A stretch of 64,000 bases of DNA. Source: an uncultured Bacteroides sp. Its GTDB lineage: Bacteria > Bacteroidota > Bacteroidia > Bacteroidales > Bacteroidaceae. Location of the stretch: assembly GCF_937912035.1 (NCBI RefSeq), contig NZ_CALDPF010000016.1, forward strand, positions 38,947 to 102,946, read 5' to 3'. Below the pieces are notes generated by a model, which did not search any database, was not told where the DNA came from, and saw only the letters and a list, made by a program, of their open reading frames with translations. Positions 17,043 to 25,789 of this stretch are shown in pieces. The number at the start of each line of letters is the position of its first letter. Within the stretch, counting starts at the first letter, position 1. The position numbers and the translations under genes are program-made.

Positions 17043-18293
17043 TTGGAAAATTCAAAAACAACTAGAAATAGGAACAAATGCAGCTTTTGCGGACGTTCGG
17101 AAAATGAAGTAGGTTTTCTGATAACTGGAGTTAATGGCTGTATTTGTGATTCATGTGTGGAGCAAGCTCATGAGATAGTTAAGGAAGCCAATATACATTC
17201 ACATTCAGGTAAGGTAGGTAATATCTGTTTGGAAGAATTACCAAAACCGGCTGATATCAAAGCTTTTCTTGACCAGTATGTAATAGGTCAGGATGATGCC
17301 AAAAGATATTTGTCTGTGGCTGTATATAATCATTACAAACGTCTCCTTCAGGTATCGGACAATAATGATGTTGAAATAGAAAAGTCAAATATCATAATGG
17401 TTGGAGGTACCGGTACCGGAAAAACGCTGCTGGCACGTACTATAGCTAAACTGTTGAAAGTGCCATTCACAATTGTAGATGCTACTGTATTGACCGAGGC
17501 CGGTTACGTTGGTGAGGATATTGAAAGTCTGTTGACGCGTTTGCTGCAGGTTGCCGACTACAATGTAGAGGAGGCTGAACGCGGTATAGTGTTTATTGAT
17601 GAGATAGACAAAATTGCACGTAAGGGTGACAATCCTTCTATAACACGAGACGTTAGTGGTGAGGGTGTACAGCAGGGTTTGCTTAAATTACTAGAGGGTT
17701 CTATAGTGAATGTTCCGCCACAAGGAGGAAGGAAACATCCTGATCAGAAAATGATACCGGTAAATACCAAGAATATTCTGTTTATCTGTGGTGGAGCTTT
17801 CGAAGGTATAGAACGCAAGATAGCTCAAAGACTCAATACTAATGTGGTAGGGTATAATTCGGTAAGAGATGCTGTTAAGATTGATCGTAGCAATATGATG
17901 CAATATATCGCACCGCAGGATTTGAAATCGTTTGGACTTATACCTGAGATTATAGGTCGTCTGCCTATTTTAACTTATTTGAATCCTCTTGACAGAAATG
18001 CATTGCGTAATATTCTGACAGAACCTAAGAATTCTATAATCAAGCAATATATTAAACTTCTGGAAATGGATGGAGTTAAGTTGGTCTTCCAGCCAGAGGT
18101 ATTGGAATATATTGTTGATAAGGCAGTAGAATATAAGCTTGGAGCTCGTGGGTTGAGATCTATTGTTGAAACAATAATGATAGATGTTATGTATACAGTA
18201 CCGTCTCAGAACGTCAAAGAATTTGTTGTAACAATGGAATATGCCAAAGAGCAGATGGAAAAGTCGAATATTTCTCGTCTGCAGTCTGTTTAA
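17043..18293 (+). CDS. clpX: ATP-dependent Clp protease ATP-binding subunit ClpX
   Basis: A 416-residue AAA+ unfoldase. The N-terminal zinc-binding domain has C13, C16, C35 and C38; Walker A GGTGTGKT is at 121-128, Walker B at VFIDEID, and the pore loop GYVGED follows. It delivers tagged substrates to ClpP. The start is a TTG at 17043: an in-frame stop lies two codons upstream and no ATG precedes the zinc finger, so TTG is the only workable start. A hairpin terminator follows. Confidence 0.95.
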   Translation: MENSKTTRNRNKCSFCGRSENEVGFLITGVNGCICDSCVEQAHEIVKEANIHSHSGKVGNICLEELPKPADIKAFLDQYVIGQDDAKRYLSVAVYNHYKRLLQVSDNNDVEIEKSNIIMVGGTGTGKTLLARTIAKLLKVPFTIVDATVLTEAGYVGEDIESLLTRLLQVADYNVEEAERGIVFIDEIDKIARKGDNPSITRDVSGEGVQQGLLKLLEGSIVNVPPQGGRKHPDQKMIPVNTKNILFICGGAFEGIERKIAQRLNTNVVGYNSVRDAVKIDRSNMMQYIAPQDLKSFGLIPEIIGRLPILTYLNPLDRNALRNILTEPKNSIIKQYIKLLEMDGVKLVFQPEVLEYIVDKAVEYKLGARGLRSIVETIMIDVMYTVPSQNVKEFVVTMEYAKEQMEKSNISRLQSV

Positions 18294-18299
18294 ATTGAT

Positions 18300-18341
18300 A
18301 AAGGGGAAAAAAGCATGTTTTAGCGATTTTTTTTCTCCTTT
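18300..18341 (+). terminator. Terminator after clpX
   Basis: A purine-rich arm AAAGGGGAAAAAA (18300-18312) pairs with TTTTTTCTCCTTT (18329-18341), with a T-rich end. It closes the tig-clpP-clpX unit. Confidence 0.65.
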
Positions 18342-18368
18342 TATTTGCGTAATATTGAAAGTTGTTTA

Positions 18369-18376
18369 TAACTTTG
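18369..18376 (+). promoter_or_regulatory. Promoter for recQ
   Basis: The -7 box is TAACTTTG, with TTTG at 18344-18347 as a -33 element 21 bp upstream. The recQ ATG is about 50 nt further on. Confidence 0.72.
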
Positions 18377-18428
18377 TTACATAAGAACTTTTCAGTATAT
18401 CATAAAATCATTTAATTCATAGGAAGCA

Positions 18429-20612
18429 ATGGCGGAAAAAATCAATTTGACAGAACAGTTGAAGAAGTATTTCGGTTTTGATACTTTCAAAGGAAACCAA
18501 GAGGCTATAATAAGAAGTCTTCTTGATGGTAATGATACTTTTGTGTTGATGCCTACCGGTGGAGGAAAATCGCTATGCTACCAGTTGCCTTCACTTTTGA
18601 TGGAAGGAACTGCTATTGTGATTTCACCGCTTATTGCACTTATGAAGAATCAGGTAGATGCTATGCGTAACTTTAGTGAAGAAGATGGAGTTGCGCATTT
18701 CATAAACTCTTCGCTTTCAAAATCGGCTATAGATCAGGTGAAAGCTGATATATCTTCAGGTAAGACTAAATTGCTATACGTAGCTCCTGAATCTCTTACT
18801 AAAGAAGAAAATGTTGATTTTCTCAGGAATGTTAAAATCTCGTTTTATGCCATTGATGAAGCTCATTGTATTTCTGAGTGGGGGCATGATTTCAGACCTG
18901 AATATAGAAGGATAAGGCCAATAATAAATGAAATTGGTAAAGCTCCTGTCATCGCGTTAACAGCAACTGCTACTCCAAAAGTAAAAATGGATATCCAGAA
19001 AAATTTGGGAATGACCGATGCGGCAGAATTCAAGTCTTCATTTAATCGTCCAAATTTGTATTACGAGGTACGTCCGAAAACTAATAATATTGATCGTGAT
19101 ATTATCAAGTTTATTAAGCAAAATCCTGATAAATCTGGAATTATTTATTGCTTAAGCAGAAAAAAAGTAGAAGAACTTGCTGAGATTCTGGTTGCTAATG
19201 GTATTAAGGCAAGGCCGTATCATGCCGGTATGGATGCTGCTACCAGGAATACTAATCAGGATGATTTCCTAAAGGAGAATATTGATGTCATAGTTGCTAC
19301 AATAGCTTTCGGTATGGGAATTGATAAACCCGATGTAAGATACGTGTTGCATTATGATATCCCAAAGAGTCTTGAAGGGTATTATCAGGAAACAGGACGA
19401 GCCGGAAGAGATGGTGGAGAAGGTCAGTGTATAGCATTCTATTCGAATAAGGATTTACAGAAACTGGAGAAGTTCATGCAGGGTAAACCTGTATCTGAAC
19501 AGGAAATAGGAAAACAGCTTCTTCTTGAGACTGCAGCTTATGCTGAATCGTCGGTTTGTAGAAGAAAAATACTGTTGCACTATTTCGGTGAGGAATATAC
19601 TGAAGATAATTGTGGTAATTGTGATAACTGTTTAAATCCAAAGAAACAAGTGGAGGCTCAGGAATTATTGTGTGCAGTGATTGAAACAATCGTTGCAGTA
19701 AAAGAAAATTTCAAACAAGATTATATTATTGATGTATTGCTGGGAAAAGAAACATCAGAAGTGTTGGCTCATAAACATGATGAACTCGAGGTTTTCGGTT
19801 CGGGTATGGGTGAAGAAGAACGCTTGTGGAATTCAGTGATACGTCAAGCTTTAATTGCAGGATATTTGGTTAAGGATGTTGAGAATTATGGTTTGCTGAA
19901 AGTAACCCCAAGCGGACATAAATTCCTCAAGAATCCTAAATCATTCAAAATAGTTGAAGATACTGATTTTGACGAGGATGAAGTGGAAGAAACTCCAATG
20001 CGTGGAGGAGCATCGTGTGCTGTGGATCCGGTATTGTACTCAATGCTTAAGGATTTACGAAAAAAAATGTCAAAGAAGCTGGATGTACCTCCATATGTGA
20101 TTTTCCAGGATCCTTCGTTGGAAGCTATGGCTACTATTTATCCTGTGACACTTGAAGAATTGCAGAATATACCAGGAGTTGGTGCCGGCAAGGCAAAACG
20201 TTATGGACAGGAGTTCTGTGATTTGATCAAGACTCATTGTGAGGAAAATGAAATAGACAGGCCTGAAGATTTAAGGGTACGTACTGTTGCAAACAAATCA
20301 AAACTTAAAGTTTCTATAATCCAGAGTATAGACCGTAAAGTGGCTCTTGACGATATTGCAGTCGCAAAAGGTATTGATTTTGTAGAATTGCTGGATGAAG
20401 TTGAGGCTATTGTCTATTCCGGTACAAAGCTTAATATAGACTACTTCCTTGAAGAAATAATGGATGAAGATCACATGCTTGACATTTATGATTATTTCAA
20501 GGAGTCTGAAACGGATAAGATTGAGGATGCCATGGATGAACTAGGTGATGATTATACAGAAGAAGAAATCAGACTGGTTAGAATCAAGTTTATTTCAGAA
20601 ATGGCCAATTAA
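18429..20612 (+). CDS. recQ: ATP-dependent DNA helicase RecQ
   Basis: A 727-residue superfamily 2 helicase. Walker A PTGGGKS (42-48), the DEAH box in AIDEAHC, the motif VI block QETGRAGRDG, a RecQ zinc-binding domain with the CGNCDNC cysteines, a winged-helix region and a C-terminal HRDC domain (about 520-600) are all present. It unwinds 3'-to-5' in recombinational repair. The C-terminal tail after HRDC is longer than in E. coli RecQ, as in other Bacteroidetes. Monocistronic, with its own promoter and terminator. Confidence 0.95.
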   Translation: MAEKINLTEQLKKYFGFDTFKGNQEAIIRSLLDGNDTFVLMPTGGGKSLCYQLPSLLMEGTAIVISPLIALMKNQVDAMRNFSEEDGVAHFINSSLSKSAIDQVKADISSGKTKLLYVAPESLTKEENVDFLRNVKISFYAIDEAHCISEWGHDFRPEYRRIRPIINEIGKAPVIALTATATPKVKMDIQKNLGMTDAAEFKSSFNRPNLYYEVRPKTNNIDRDIIKFIKQNPDKSGIIYCLSRKKVEELAEILVANGIKARPYHAGMDAATRNTNQDDFLKENIDVIVATIAFGMGIDKPDVRYVLHYDIPKSLEGYYQETGRAGRDGGEGQCIAFYSNKDLQKLEKFMQGKPVSEQEIGKQLLLETAAYAESSVCRRKILLHYFGEEYTEDNCGNCDNCLNPKKQVEAQELLCAVIETIVAVKENFKQDYIIDVLLGKETSEVLAHKHDELEVFGSGMGEEERLWNSVIRQALIAGYLVKDVENYGLLKVTPSGHKFLKNPKSFKIVEDTDFDEDEVEETPMRGGASCAVDPVLYSMLKDLRKKMSKKLDVPPYVIFQDPSLEAMATIYPVTLEELQNIPGVGAGKAKRYGQEFCDLIKTHCEENEIDRPEDLRVRTVANKSKLKVSIIQSIDRKVALDDIAVAKGIDFVELLDEVEAIVYSGTKLNIDYFLEEIMDEDHMLDIYDYFKESETDKIEDAMDELGDDYTEEEIRLVRIKFISEMAN

Positions 20613-20626
20613 AAGATATTATTTAG

Positions 20627-20663
20627 GCTTCGCCCTCCTGACAGGTTTGGCGAAGCTTTTTTT
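20627..20663 (+). terminator. Terminator after recQ
   Basis: GCTTCGCC (20627-20634) and GGCGAAGC (20649-20656) form a perfect 8-bp stem with a following run of seven T. Confidence 0.9.
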
Positions 20664-20719
20664 GTCGTAAAAATATGTTAATGTGTTTTGTTCTATTTAT
20701 ATAATTCGTATAAAAATAG

Positions 20720-20727
20720 TATATTTG
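20720..20727 (+). promoter_or_regulatory. -7 box for guaB
   Basis: TATATTTG fits TAnnTTTG and lies 32 bp before the guaB start codon. Confidence 0.7.
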
Positions 20728-20758
20728 CACGCAATAATAATCAAAAGCATAAAGCCCT

Positions 20759-22234
20759 ATGTCATTTATTGCAGATAAAGTTGTTATGGATGGATTGACT
20801 TACGATGATGTTTTGTTAATCCCTGCCTATTCTGAAGTATTACCTAAAACAGTCGAACTCACGACTAAGTTCTCAAGAAACATCGAGTTGAAAATCCCTT
20901 TTGTGACTGCTGCTATGGATACAGTTACAGAGTCTCAGATGGCTATTGCTATTGCCAGAGAGGGTGGTATCGGTGTAATCCACAAAAATATGTCAATTGC
21001 TGAACAGGCTCGTCAGGTAGCAACAGTGAAACGTGCCGAAAACGGTATGATTTCCAATCCTGTTACTATCAACAGAGATGCAAAAGTGAAAGATGCATTG
21101 AATATCATGGCTGAATATAAGATTGGTGGTATTCCTGTTGTGGATAACGAGAATTATCTTGTTGGTATCGTAACTAATCGTGACCTTCGTTTCGAGAAGG
21201 ACATGGAAAAACAGATACAGGAGGTAATGACTTCTGAAAATATCATTACTACTAAGCAGTCTACAGATATGGAAACTGCTGCTCAGATTCTTCAGGAAAA
21301 CAAGATTGAAAAGCTTCCTGTAGTTGATGAAAACGGTAAACTGATAGGTCTTATCACATACAAGGACATAACTAAGGCAAAAGATAAACCAATGGCTTGC
21401 AAGGATGCTCAGGGACGTCTGCGTGTTGCTGCCGGTGTTGGTGTAACAGTCGATACTTTGGAACGTATGGAAGCACTTGTTAATGCGGGTGCAGATGCTA
21501 TTGTTATTGATACTGCTCACGGACATTCAAAATATGTGATTGATAAACTTAAAGAAGCTAAGCAACGCTTCCCTAACGTAGATATCGTTGTTGGTAACGT
21601 GGCTACAGGTGCTGCGGCAAAGGCTTTGGTAGAAGCAGGTGCTGATGCTGTTAAAGTAGGTATTGGTCCTGGATCTATCTGTACAACTCGTGTAGTAGCC
21701 GGTGTTGGTGTACCTCAGCTTTCAGCTGTTTACGATGTAGCTAAGGCTTTGGAAGGAACTGGAGTGCCTTTGATTGCTGATGGTGGTTTACGCTACTCTG
21801 GCGATGTGGTTAAGGCATTGGCAGCTGGTGGATACAGTGTAATGATTGGTTCTCTTGTTGCTGGTACTGAAGAGGCTCCTGGTGATACGATCATTTTTAA
21901 CGGACGTAAATTTAAATCATATCGTGGTATGGGATCTCTTGAAGCAATGGAGAATGGTTCTAAGGACCGTTATTTCCAAGGTTCTACTACAGATGTAAAG
22001 AAACTTGTTCCGGAAGGTATCGCTGCGCGTGTCCCTTATAAAGGAACACTTTATGAAGTAATTTATCAGTTGACTGGTGGTTTGCGTGCCGGTATGGGAT
22101 ATTGTGGAGCTCATAATATTATGGAACTTCATAATGCTAAGTTTACTCGCATTACAAATGCAGGAGTTTTGGAAAGTCATCCACACGATGTAGCTATTAC
22201 AAGTGAAGCTCCAAACTATAGCCGTCCTCAATAA
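20759..22234 (+). CDS. guaB: Inosine-5'-monophosphate dehydrogenase
   Basis: A 491-residue IMPDH that oxidises IMP to XMP with NAD+, the committed step of GMP synthesis. The catalytic loop cysteine lies in GPGSICTTR, with the flanking GIGPGS and ADGGLRYSGD phosphate-binding loops and the RGMGS flap. A pair of CBS domains is inserted after about residue 90 and likely senses nucleotides. A strong terminator follows. Confidence 0.97.
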   Translation: MSFIADKVVMDGLTYDDVLLIPAYSEVLPKTVELTTKFSRNIELKIPFVTAAMDTVTESQMAIAIAREGGIGVIHKNMSIAEQARQVATVKRAENGMISNPVTINRDAKVKDALNIMAEYKIGGIPVVDNENYLVGIVTNRDLRFEKDMEKQIQEVMTSENIITTKQSTDMETAAQILQENKIEKLPVVDENGKLIGLITYKDITKAKDKPMACKDAQGRLRVAAGVGVTVDTLERMEALVNAGADAIVIDTAHGHSKYVIDKLKEAKQRFPNVDIVVGNVATGAAAKALVEAGADAVKVGIGPGSICTTRVVAGVGVPQLSAVYDVAKALEGTGVPLIADGGLRYSGDVVKALAAGGYSVMIGSLVAGTEEAPGDTIIFNGRKFKSYRGMGSLEAMENGSKDRYFQGSTTDVKKLVPEGIAARVPYKGTLYEVIYQLTGGLRAGMGYCGAHNIMELHNAKFTRITNAGVLESHPHDVAITSEAPNYSRPQ

Positions 22235-22256
22235 TTTGAAATAAATATTAGAATTG

Positions 22257-22307
22257 GCATGGATTGTATATAAAGCTTTTACGCTTATGTATAGTCCATG
22301 CTTTTTT
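22257..22307 (+). terminator. Terminator after guaB
   Basis: Outer arms GCATGGA (22257-22263) and TCCATGC (22295-22301) enclose further pairing, then six T. The next gene begins only 9 bp beyond the T-run, which is unusually tight. Confidence 0.85.
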
Positions 22308-22315
22308 GTTGTGAT

Positions 22316-23494
22316 ATGGAAAGATTTTTCGTGATATGTTATTTTTTATTTGTCTGTAACTTATTCCTGTTTTCATTTAACGGTGTAGATAATGCTGATA
22401 AAGTGATAATGAGGATAGGTGATGCCGAAGTGTATTTGTCCGAGTTCGAATTTTTATATTCTGATATATCCAGATATAAAGATTGCTCTAAGGATGATTT
22501 CTTTCATTATTTTTCAAGGTTTAAGTTGAAGGCTTTTGATGCTAGAAGGCTTGGATTAGACAAAAATATAGACGGGACGTTAAGGAATGCTATCATTGAA
22601 GAAATTATATCAGATTCTGTTGAAAATCAAAATATAGTAAATCATCCTTTTGCTTATCTGTTGACATACAGAGTTCTTCAGAATGAAGATACCTGTTATG
22701 GATTGAAGTTTATGAATGAAGTATATTCAAAGCTTGAGTCAGGTATAAAAGTATGGGAAATATGCGATACGTTTTCAGATGTGAGATTCTTTTGTGAAGA
22801 AGTAATTAATCAGGAATATCTGTTGGATGAGGTTAAAAATGAATTTTTGAGAAATAACGGGTCAACTTGTTCCAAACCTTTTATCTCACCTGAGGGTGTT
22901 CATATTCTGATAAAATCAGACTTAGAAATGTTAGGATATAAAGATTGTGTAGATGATGTATTGTTAGCCTCTCAGTGGGAGAAATATTATGATGAGCACT
23001 TAAAAAAATATAGGAATGAGGATCTGGAAGTTTTCTTTAAAGAAAATAGAAAGAAATACAGGTGGGAATTCCCTCATTTTAAGGGCGCTGTAATTCATTG
23101 TAAAAATAAAAGGGCTGCCAGAAGAATAAAAAAGAACATAAGAAAGTTGCCCGTTGAAGAATGGGAACCGGCTCTTGAAGCAATGATGAGAGAGAATTCT
23201 GATTATGATGCGTTGATGGAAACAGGTTTGTTTCAGATAGGAGAGAATGTATATGTTGATAAATTGGTTTTCAAGTGTGGTGAATACGATAAACTTGAAG
23301 ATTATCCTTATACTTTCACGTTTGGGAAGTGTTTGGATTACACGCCTGATAGCTATAAGGATGTTTATGAAGTTTTACTTCAGGATTATTATCTTTATCA
23401 TGAAGAGGCTTACTTTGAAAATCTCGAGCGTGAATTAAGGGTAGAAAAGTATATAGACGTTTTAAAAACCGTTAATTCTGATGGAAGTAATTAA
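22316..23494 (+). CDS. Exported peptidylprolyl isomerase-like protein of the SurA cluster
   Basis: A 392-residue protein with a signal peptide (hydrophobic stretch about 4-22) and charged helical regions. It lacks an obvious intact parvulin core but resembles the divergent SurA-like chaperones that precede surA in Bacteroidales: an N-terminal MRIGDAEVYLSEFE block and a middle VHILIKSDLEM stretch, reminiscent of a degraded parvulin strand. It probably assists outer-membrane protein folding in the periplasm. ATG 22316 is chosen because the earlier ATG at 22298 lies inside the guaB terminator. It is the first of four consecutive envelope-biogenesis genes. Assignment is moderate and rests partly on context. 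Confidence 0.65.
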   Translation: MERFFVICYFLFVCNLFLFSFNGVDNADKVIMRIGDAEVYLSEFEFLYSDISRYKDCSKDDFFHYFSRFKLKAFDARRLGLDKNIDGTLRNAIIEEIISDSVENQNIVNHPFAYLLTYRVLQNEDTCYGLKFMNEVYSKLESGIKVWEICDTFSDVRFFCEEVINQEYLLDEVKNEFLRNNGSTCSKPFISPEGVHILIKSDLEMLGYKDCVDDVLLASQWEKYYDEHLKKYRNEDLEVFFKENRKKYRWEFPHFKGAVIHCKNKRAARRIKKNIRKLPVEEWEPALEAMMRENSDYDALMETGLFQIGENVYVDKLVFKCGEYDKLEDYPYTFTFGKCLDYTPDSYKDVYEVLLQDYYLYHEEAYFENLERELRVEKYIDVLKTVNSDGSN

Positions 23495-23527
23495 TTTATA
23501 CAGTATCTTCGTTCACAGATTTGTATA

Positions 23528-24394
23528 ATGATGAATAATAGATGCTTTTCTAGTTTAATATCAGTTTTAGTGATACTGTCATACGGCTGTACCGAAACGG
23601 TAGATCATAAGGGAAAAACTCCTCTGGTCCAAGTTGGCAAGGATTTCCTTTATAAAGAAGAAGTTGTGTCAGCAATACCTCCTGGAATTTCTGAACAGGA
23701 CAGTTCGGAAATGGCTGATAAATACATAAGAAACTGGATTGAAAATGTCCTGTTGTATGAAAAGGCGGAAGGAAATATTCCAGATAATGAAAAGATAGAA
23801 GAACTTGTTCAGTCATACAGGAAGACATTGATAACACATTCTTATATTGAACAGATTGTCAGTCAGGAAGTAGAAAGTAATATTTCTGATAGTGATATTG
23901 AAAACTATTATAACCAGAACAATGGAATTTTTCTTGCTAGAGAACCGTATATTAAAGGTCTATATATAAAACTTCCAAAAACTGCGTCTGGTATATCGCA
24001 GGTCAGACTTTGGTATAAAGATTCATCAGAACGTTCTATCGACAGACTGGAAAAATATGGCTTACGTAATGCTGTTGATTATGAGTATTTTTATGACAGA
24101 TGGCGACCTCTGGATGAAATTATGTTGAGGATGCCTGTTAAGGAAGCTGATAAGGGAAAGTATACAAAAGAAAAGAATATTGAAGTAAGTGATACTGCAT
24201 TTTATTATTTTTTGCATGTAGAAGAATTTCTTGGTCAAGGTGAAGTGTTACCGTTGGAATATGCCGGTAATGATATTAAAGAGATACTAATGAATACGAA
24301 GAGGGTAGAGTTTATAACAAGAATGAAAGAAGACTTGTATAAAGAAGCCTCTGAAAATAATGATATAAAATATTTTAATAGCTCAAATGAATAA
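23528..24394 (+). CDS. SurA-like lipoprotein, probable periplasmic chaperone
   Basis: A 288-residue protein with a lipoprotein signal, the cysteine following SYG at position 21. The rest is largely helical, like the N-terminal chaperone domain of SurA; I see no convincing PPIase active-site core. It starts 33 bp after the preceding SurA-like gene and overlaps surA by 8 bp, so these three act as one translational unit. Likely a periplasmic chaperone for beta-barrel precursors; an enzymatic role is doubtful. Confidence 0.65.
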   Translation: MMNNRCFSSLISVLVILSYGCTETVDHKGKTPLVQVGKDFLYKEEVVSAIPPGISEQDSSEMADKYIRNWIENVLLYEKAEGNIPDNEKIEELVQSYRKTLITHSYIEQIVSQEVESNISDSDIENYYNQNNGIFLAREPYIKGLYIKLPKTASGISQVRLWYKDSSERSIDRLEKYGLRNAVDYEYFYDRWRPLDEIMLRMPVKEADKGKYTKEKNIEVSDTAFYYFLHVEEFLGQGEVLPLEYAGNDIKEILMNTKRVEFITRMKEDLYKEASENNDIKYFNSSNE

Positions 24395-25760
24395 ATTAAA
24401 TGTCAGAAAAGTAAGTTTATTCCTACTTTTGATGATTGTAGGATTAACAGTTAAAGCCCAGGACAATGTGATAGACGAGGTCGTTTGGGTAGTTGGAGAT
24501 GAAGCGATTCTAAAATCAGATGTTGAAAACGAGCGTCTGAATGCACAATATGAGGGAAGACGTTTTGACGGAGACCCATATTGCGTTATTCCTGAAGAAC
24601 TGGCTGTACAGAAACTTTTCTTACATCAGGCAGAAATAGACAGTGTGGAAGTGTCTGAGCAGGAAGTTATTCAGAAGGTAGAGCAGCAGACTGCATGGCT
24701 TATAGATCAGATAGGTTCGAAAGAGAAAATGGAGGAATATTATAACAAGACATCTACTCAGATACGTGAGATGTTGAGGGAAAACATAAGAAACGGACTT
24801 ATAGTTCAGCAAATGCAGCGTGAGTTGGTGGGAGACATCAAGCTTACTCCTGCAGAGGTGAGAAATTATTTTAAGAATCTACCTGCTGATAGTATTCCAA
24901 GTATACCTACTCAGGTTGAGGTTCAGATTATCACACGTGAACCTAAAGTCAAGGAAGAGGAAATAGAAAGAGTTAAGAAAAAACTTCGTGAATTTACAGA
25001 ACAAATCTATAAAGGAGAATCGTCTTTCTCTGTATTGGCTATGTATTATTCAGAAGATCCGGGTTCTGCACGTCGAGGAGGTGAATACGGATTTACAGGT
25101 AGAGGTGAGTTGACTCCTGAGTTTGCCAATGTGATTTTCAATATGACGGATCCAAAAAAGATTTCGAAAGTATTTGAGACTGAATACGGTTTTCATATAG
25201 CACAGTTGATAGAAAAACGTGGTGACCGTGTAAGTTATCGTCATATATTGATGAAACCAAAAGTAGATGAAGCCGAGATTGAGGAGGCTTTGAACAAACT
25301 TGATACCTTGGCTAATGATATAAGAAAGGGTAAGGTTACATTCGATGAGGCTGCCACTTGGGTCTCTCAGGACAAGGATACAAAGAACAATCACGGATTG
25401 CTTGCTAATTCACAGACTGGAACTTCACGTTTTGAGATGCAGCATCTTGCGGGACTTGTTTCTCAGGAAGTGGCAAAGGTTGTCGAAGGTATGCAAATAG
25501 GTGAGGTGTCCAAACCATTTACGATGATAAATTCAAAAGGTAAAGAGGTTTGCGCTATCGTTAAACTTAAAAACAGAATCGATGCACACAAAGCTACTAT
25601 CACTGAGGACTATCAGAGACTGAAGAGCATGGTGACTGCTAAGCGAAGTGAAGAGATAATCCAAAAGTGGATCCTTGAAAAACAGAAAAATACATACGTC
25701 CGAATAAATCCTAACTGGAGAAAATGTGATTTCAAGTATCCGGGATGGATTAAAGATTGA
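24387..25760 (+). CDS. surA: Periplasmic chaperone/peptidylprolyl isomerase SurA
   Basis: A 457-residue exported protein with signal peptide ending near VKAQ (residue 25). The SurA N-domain begins DEVVWVVGDEAILKSDV. One clear parvulin domain follows (about 175-280) with the RRGGEYGFTGRGELTPEF signature, and a second, more diverged one (about 285-390). SurA holds and isomerises outer-membrane porins on their way to the Bam complex. Overlap with the upstream lipoprotein gene and close spacing to the OstA-like gene indicate an envelope-biogenesis operon. Confidence 0.9.
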   Translation: MNKLNVRKVSLFLLLMIVGLTVKAQDNVIDEVVWVVGDEAILKSDVENERLNAQYEGRRFDGDPYCVIPEELAVQKLFLHQAEIDSVEVSEQEVIQKVEQQTAWLIDQIGSKEKMEEYYNKTSTQIREMLRENIRNGLIVQQMQRELVGDIKLTPAEVRNYFKNLPADSIPSIPTQVEVQIITREPKVKEEEIERVKKKLREFTEQIYKGESSFSVLAMYYSEDPGSARRGGEYGFTGRGELTPEFANVIFNMTDPKKISKVFETEYGFHIAQLIEKRGDRVSYRHILMKPKVDEAEIEEALNKLDTLANDIRKGKVTFDEAATWVSQDKDTKNNHGLLANSQTGTSRFEMQHLAGLVSQEVAKVVEGMQIGEVSKPFTMINSKGKEVCAIVKLKNRIDAHKATITEDYQRLKSMVTAKRSEEIIQKWILEKQKNTYVRINPNWRKCDFKYPGWIKD

Positions 25761-25789
25761 TAATTTACATTATTGCCTAAATAGACAGA

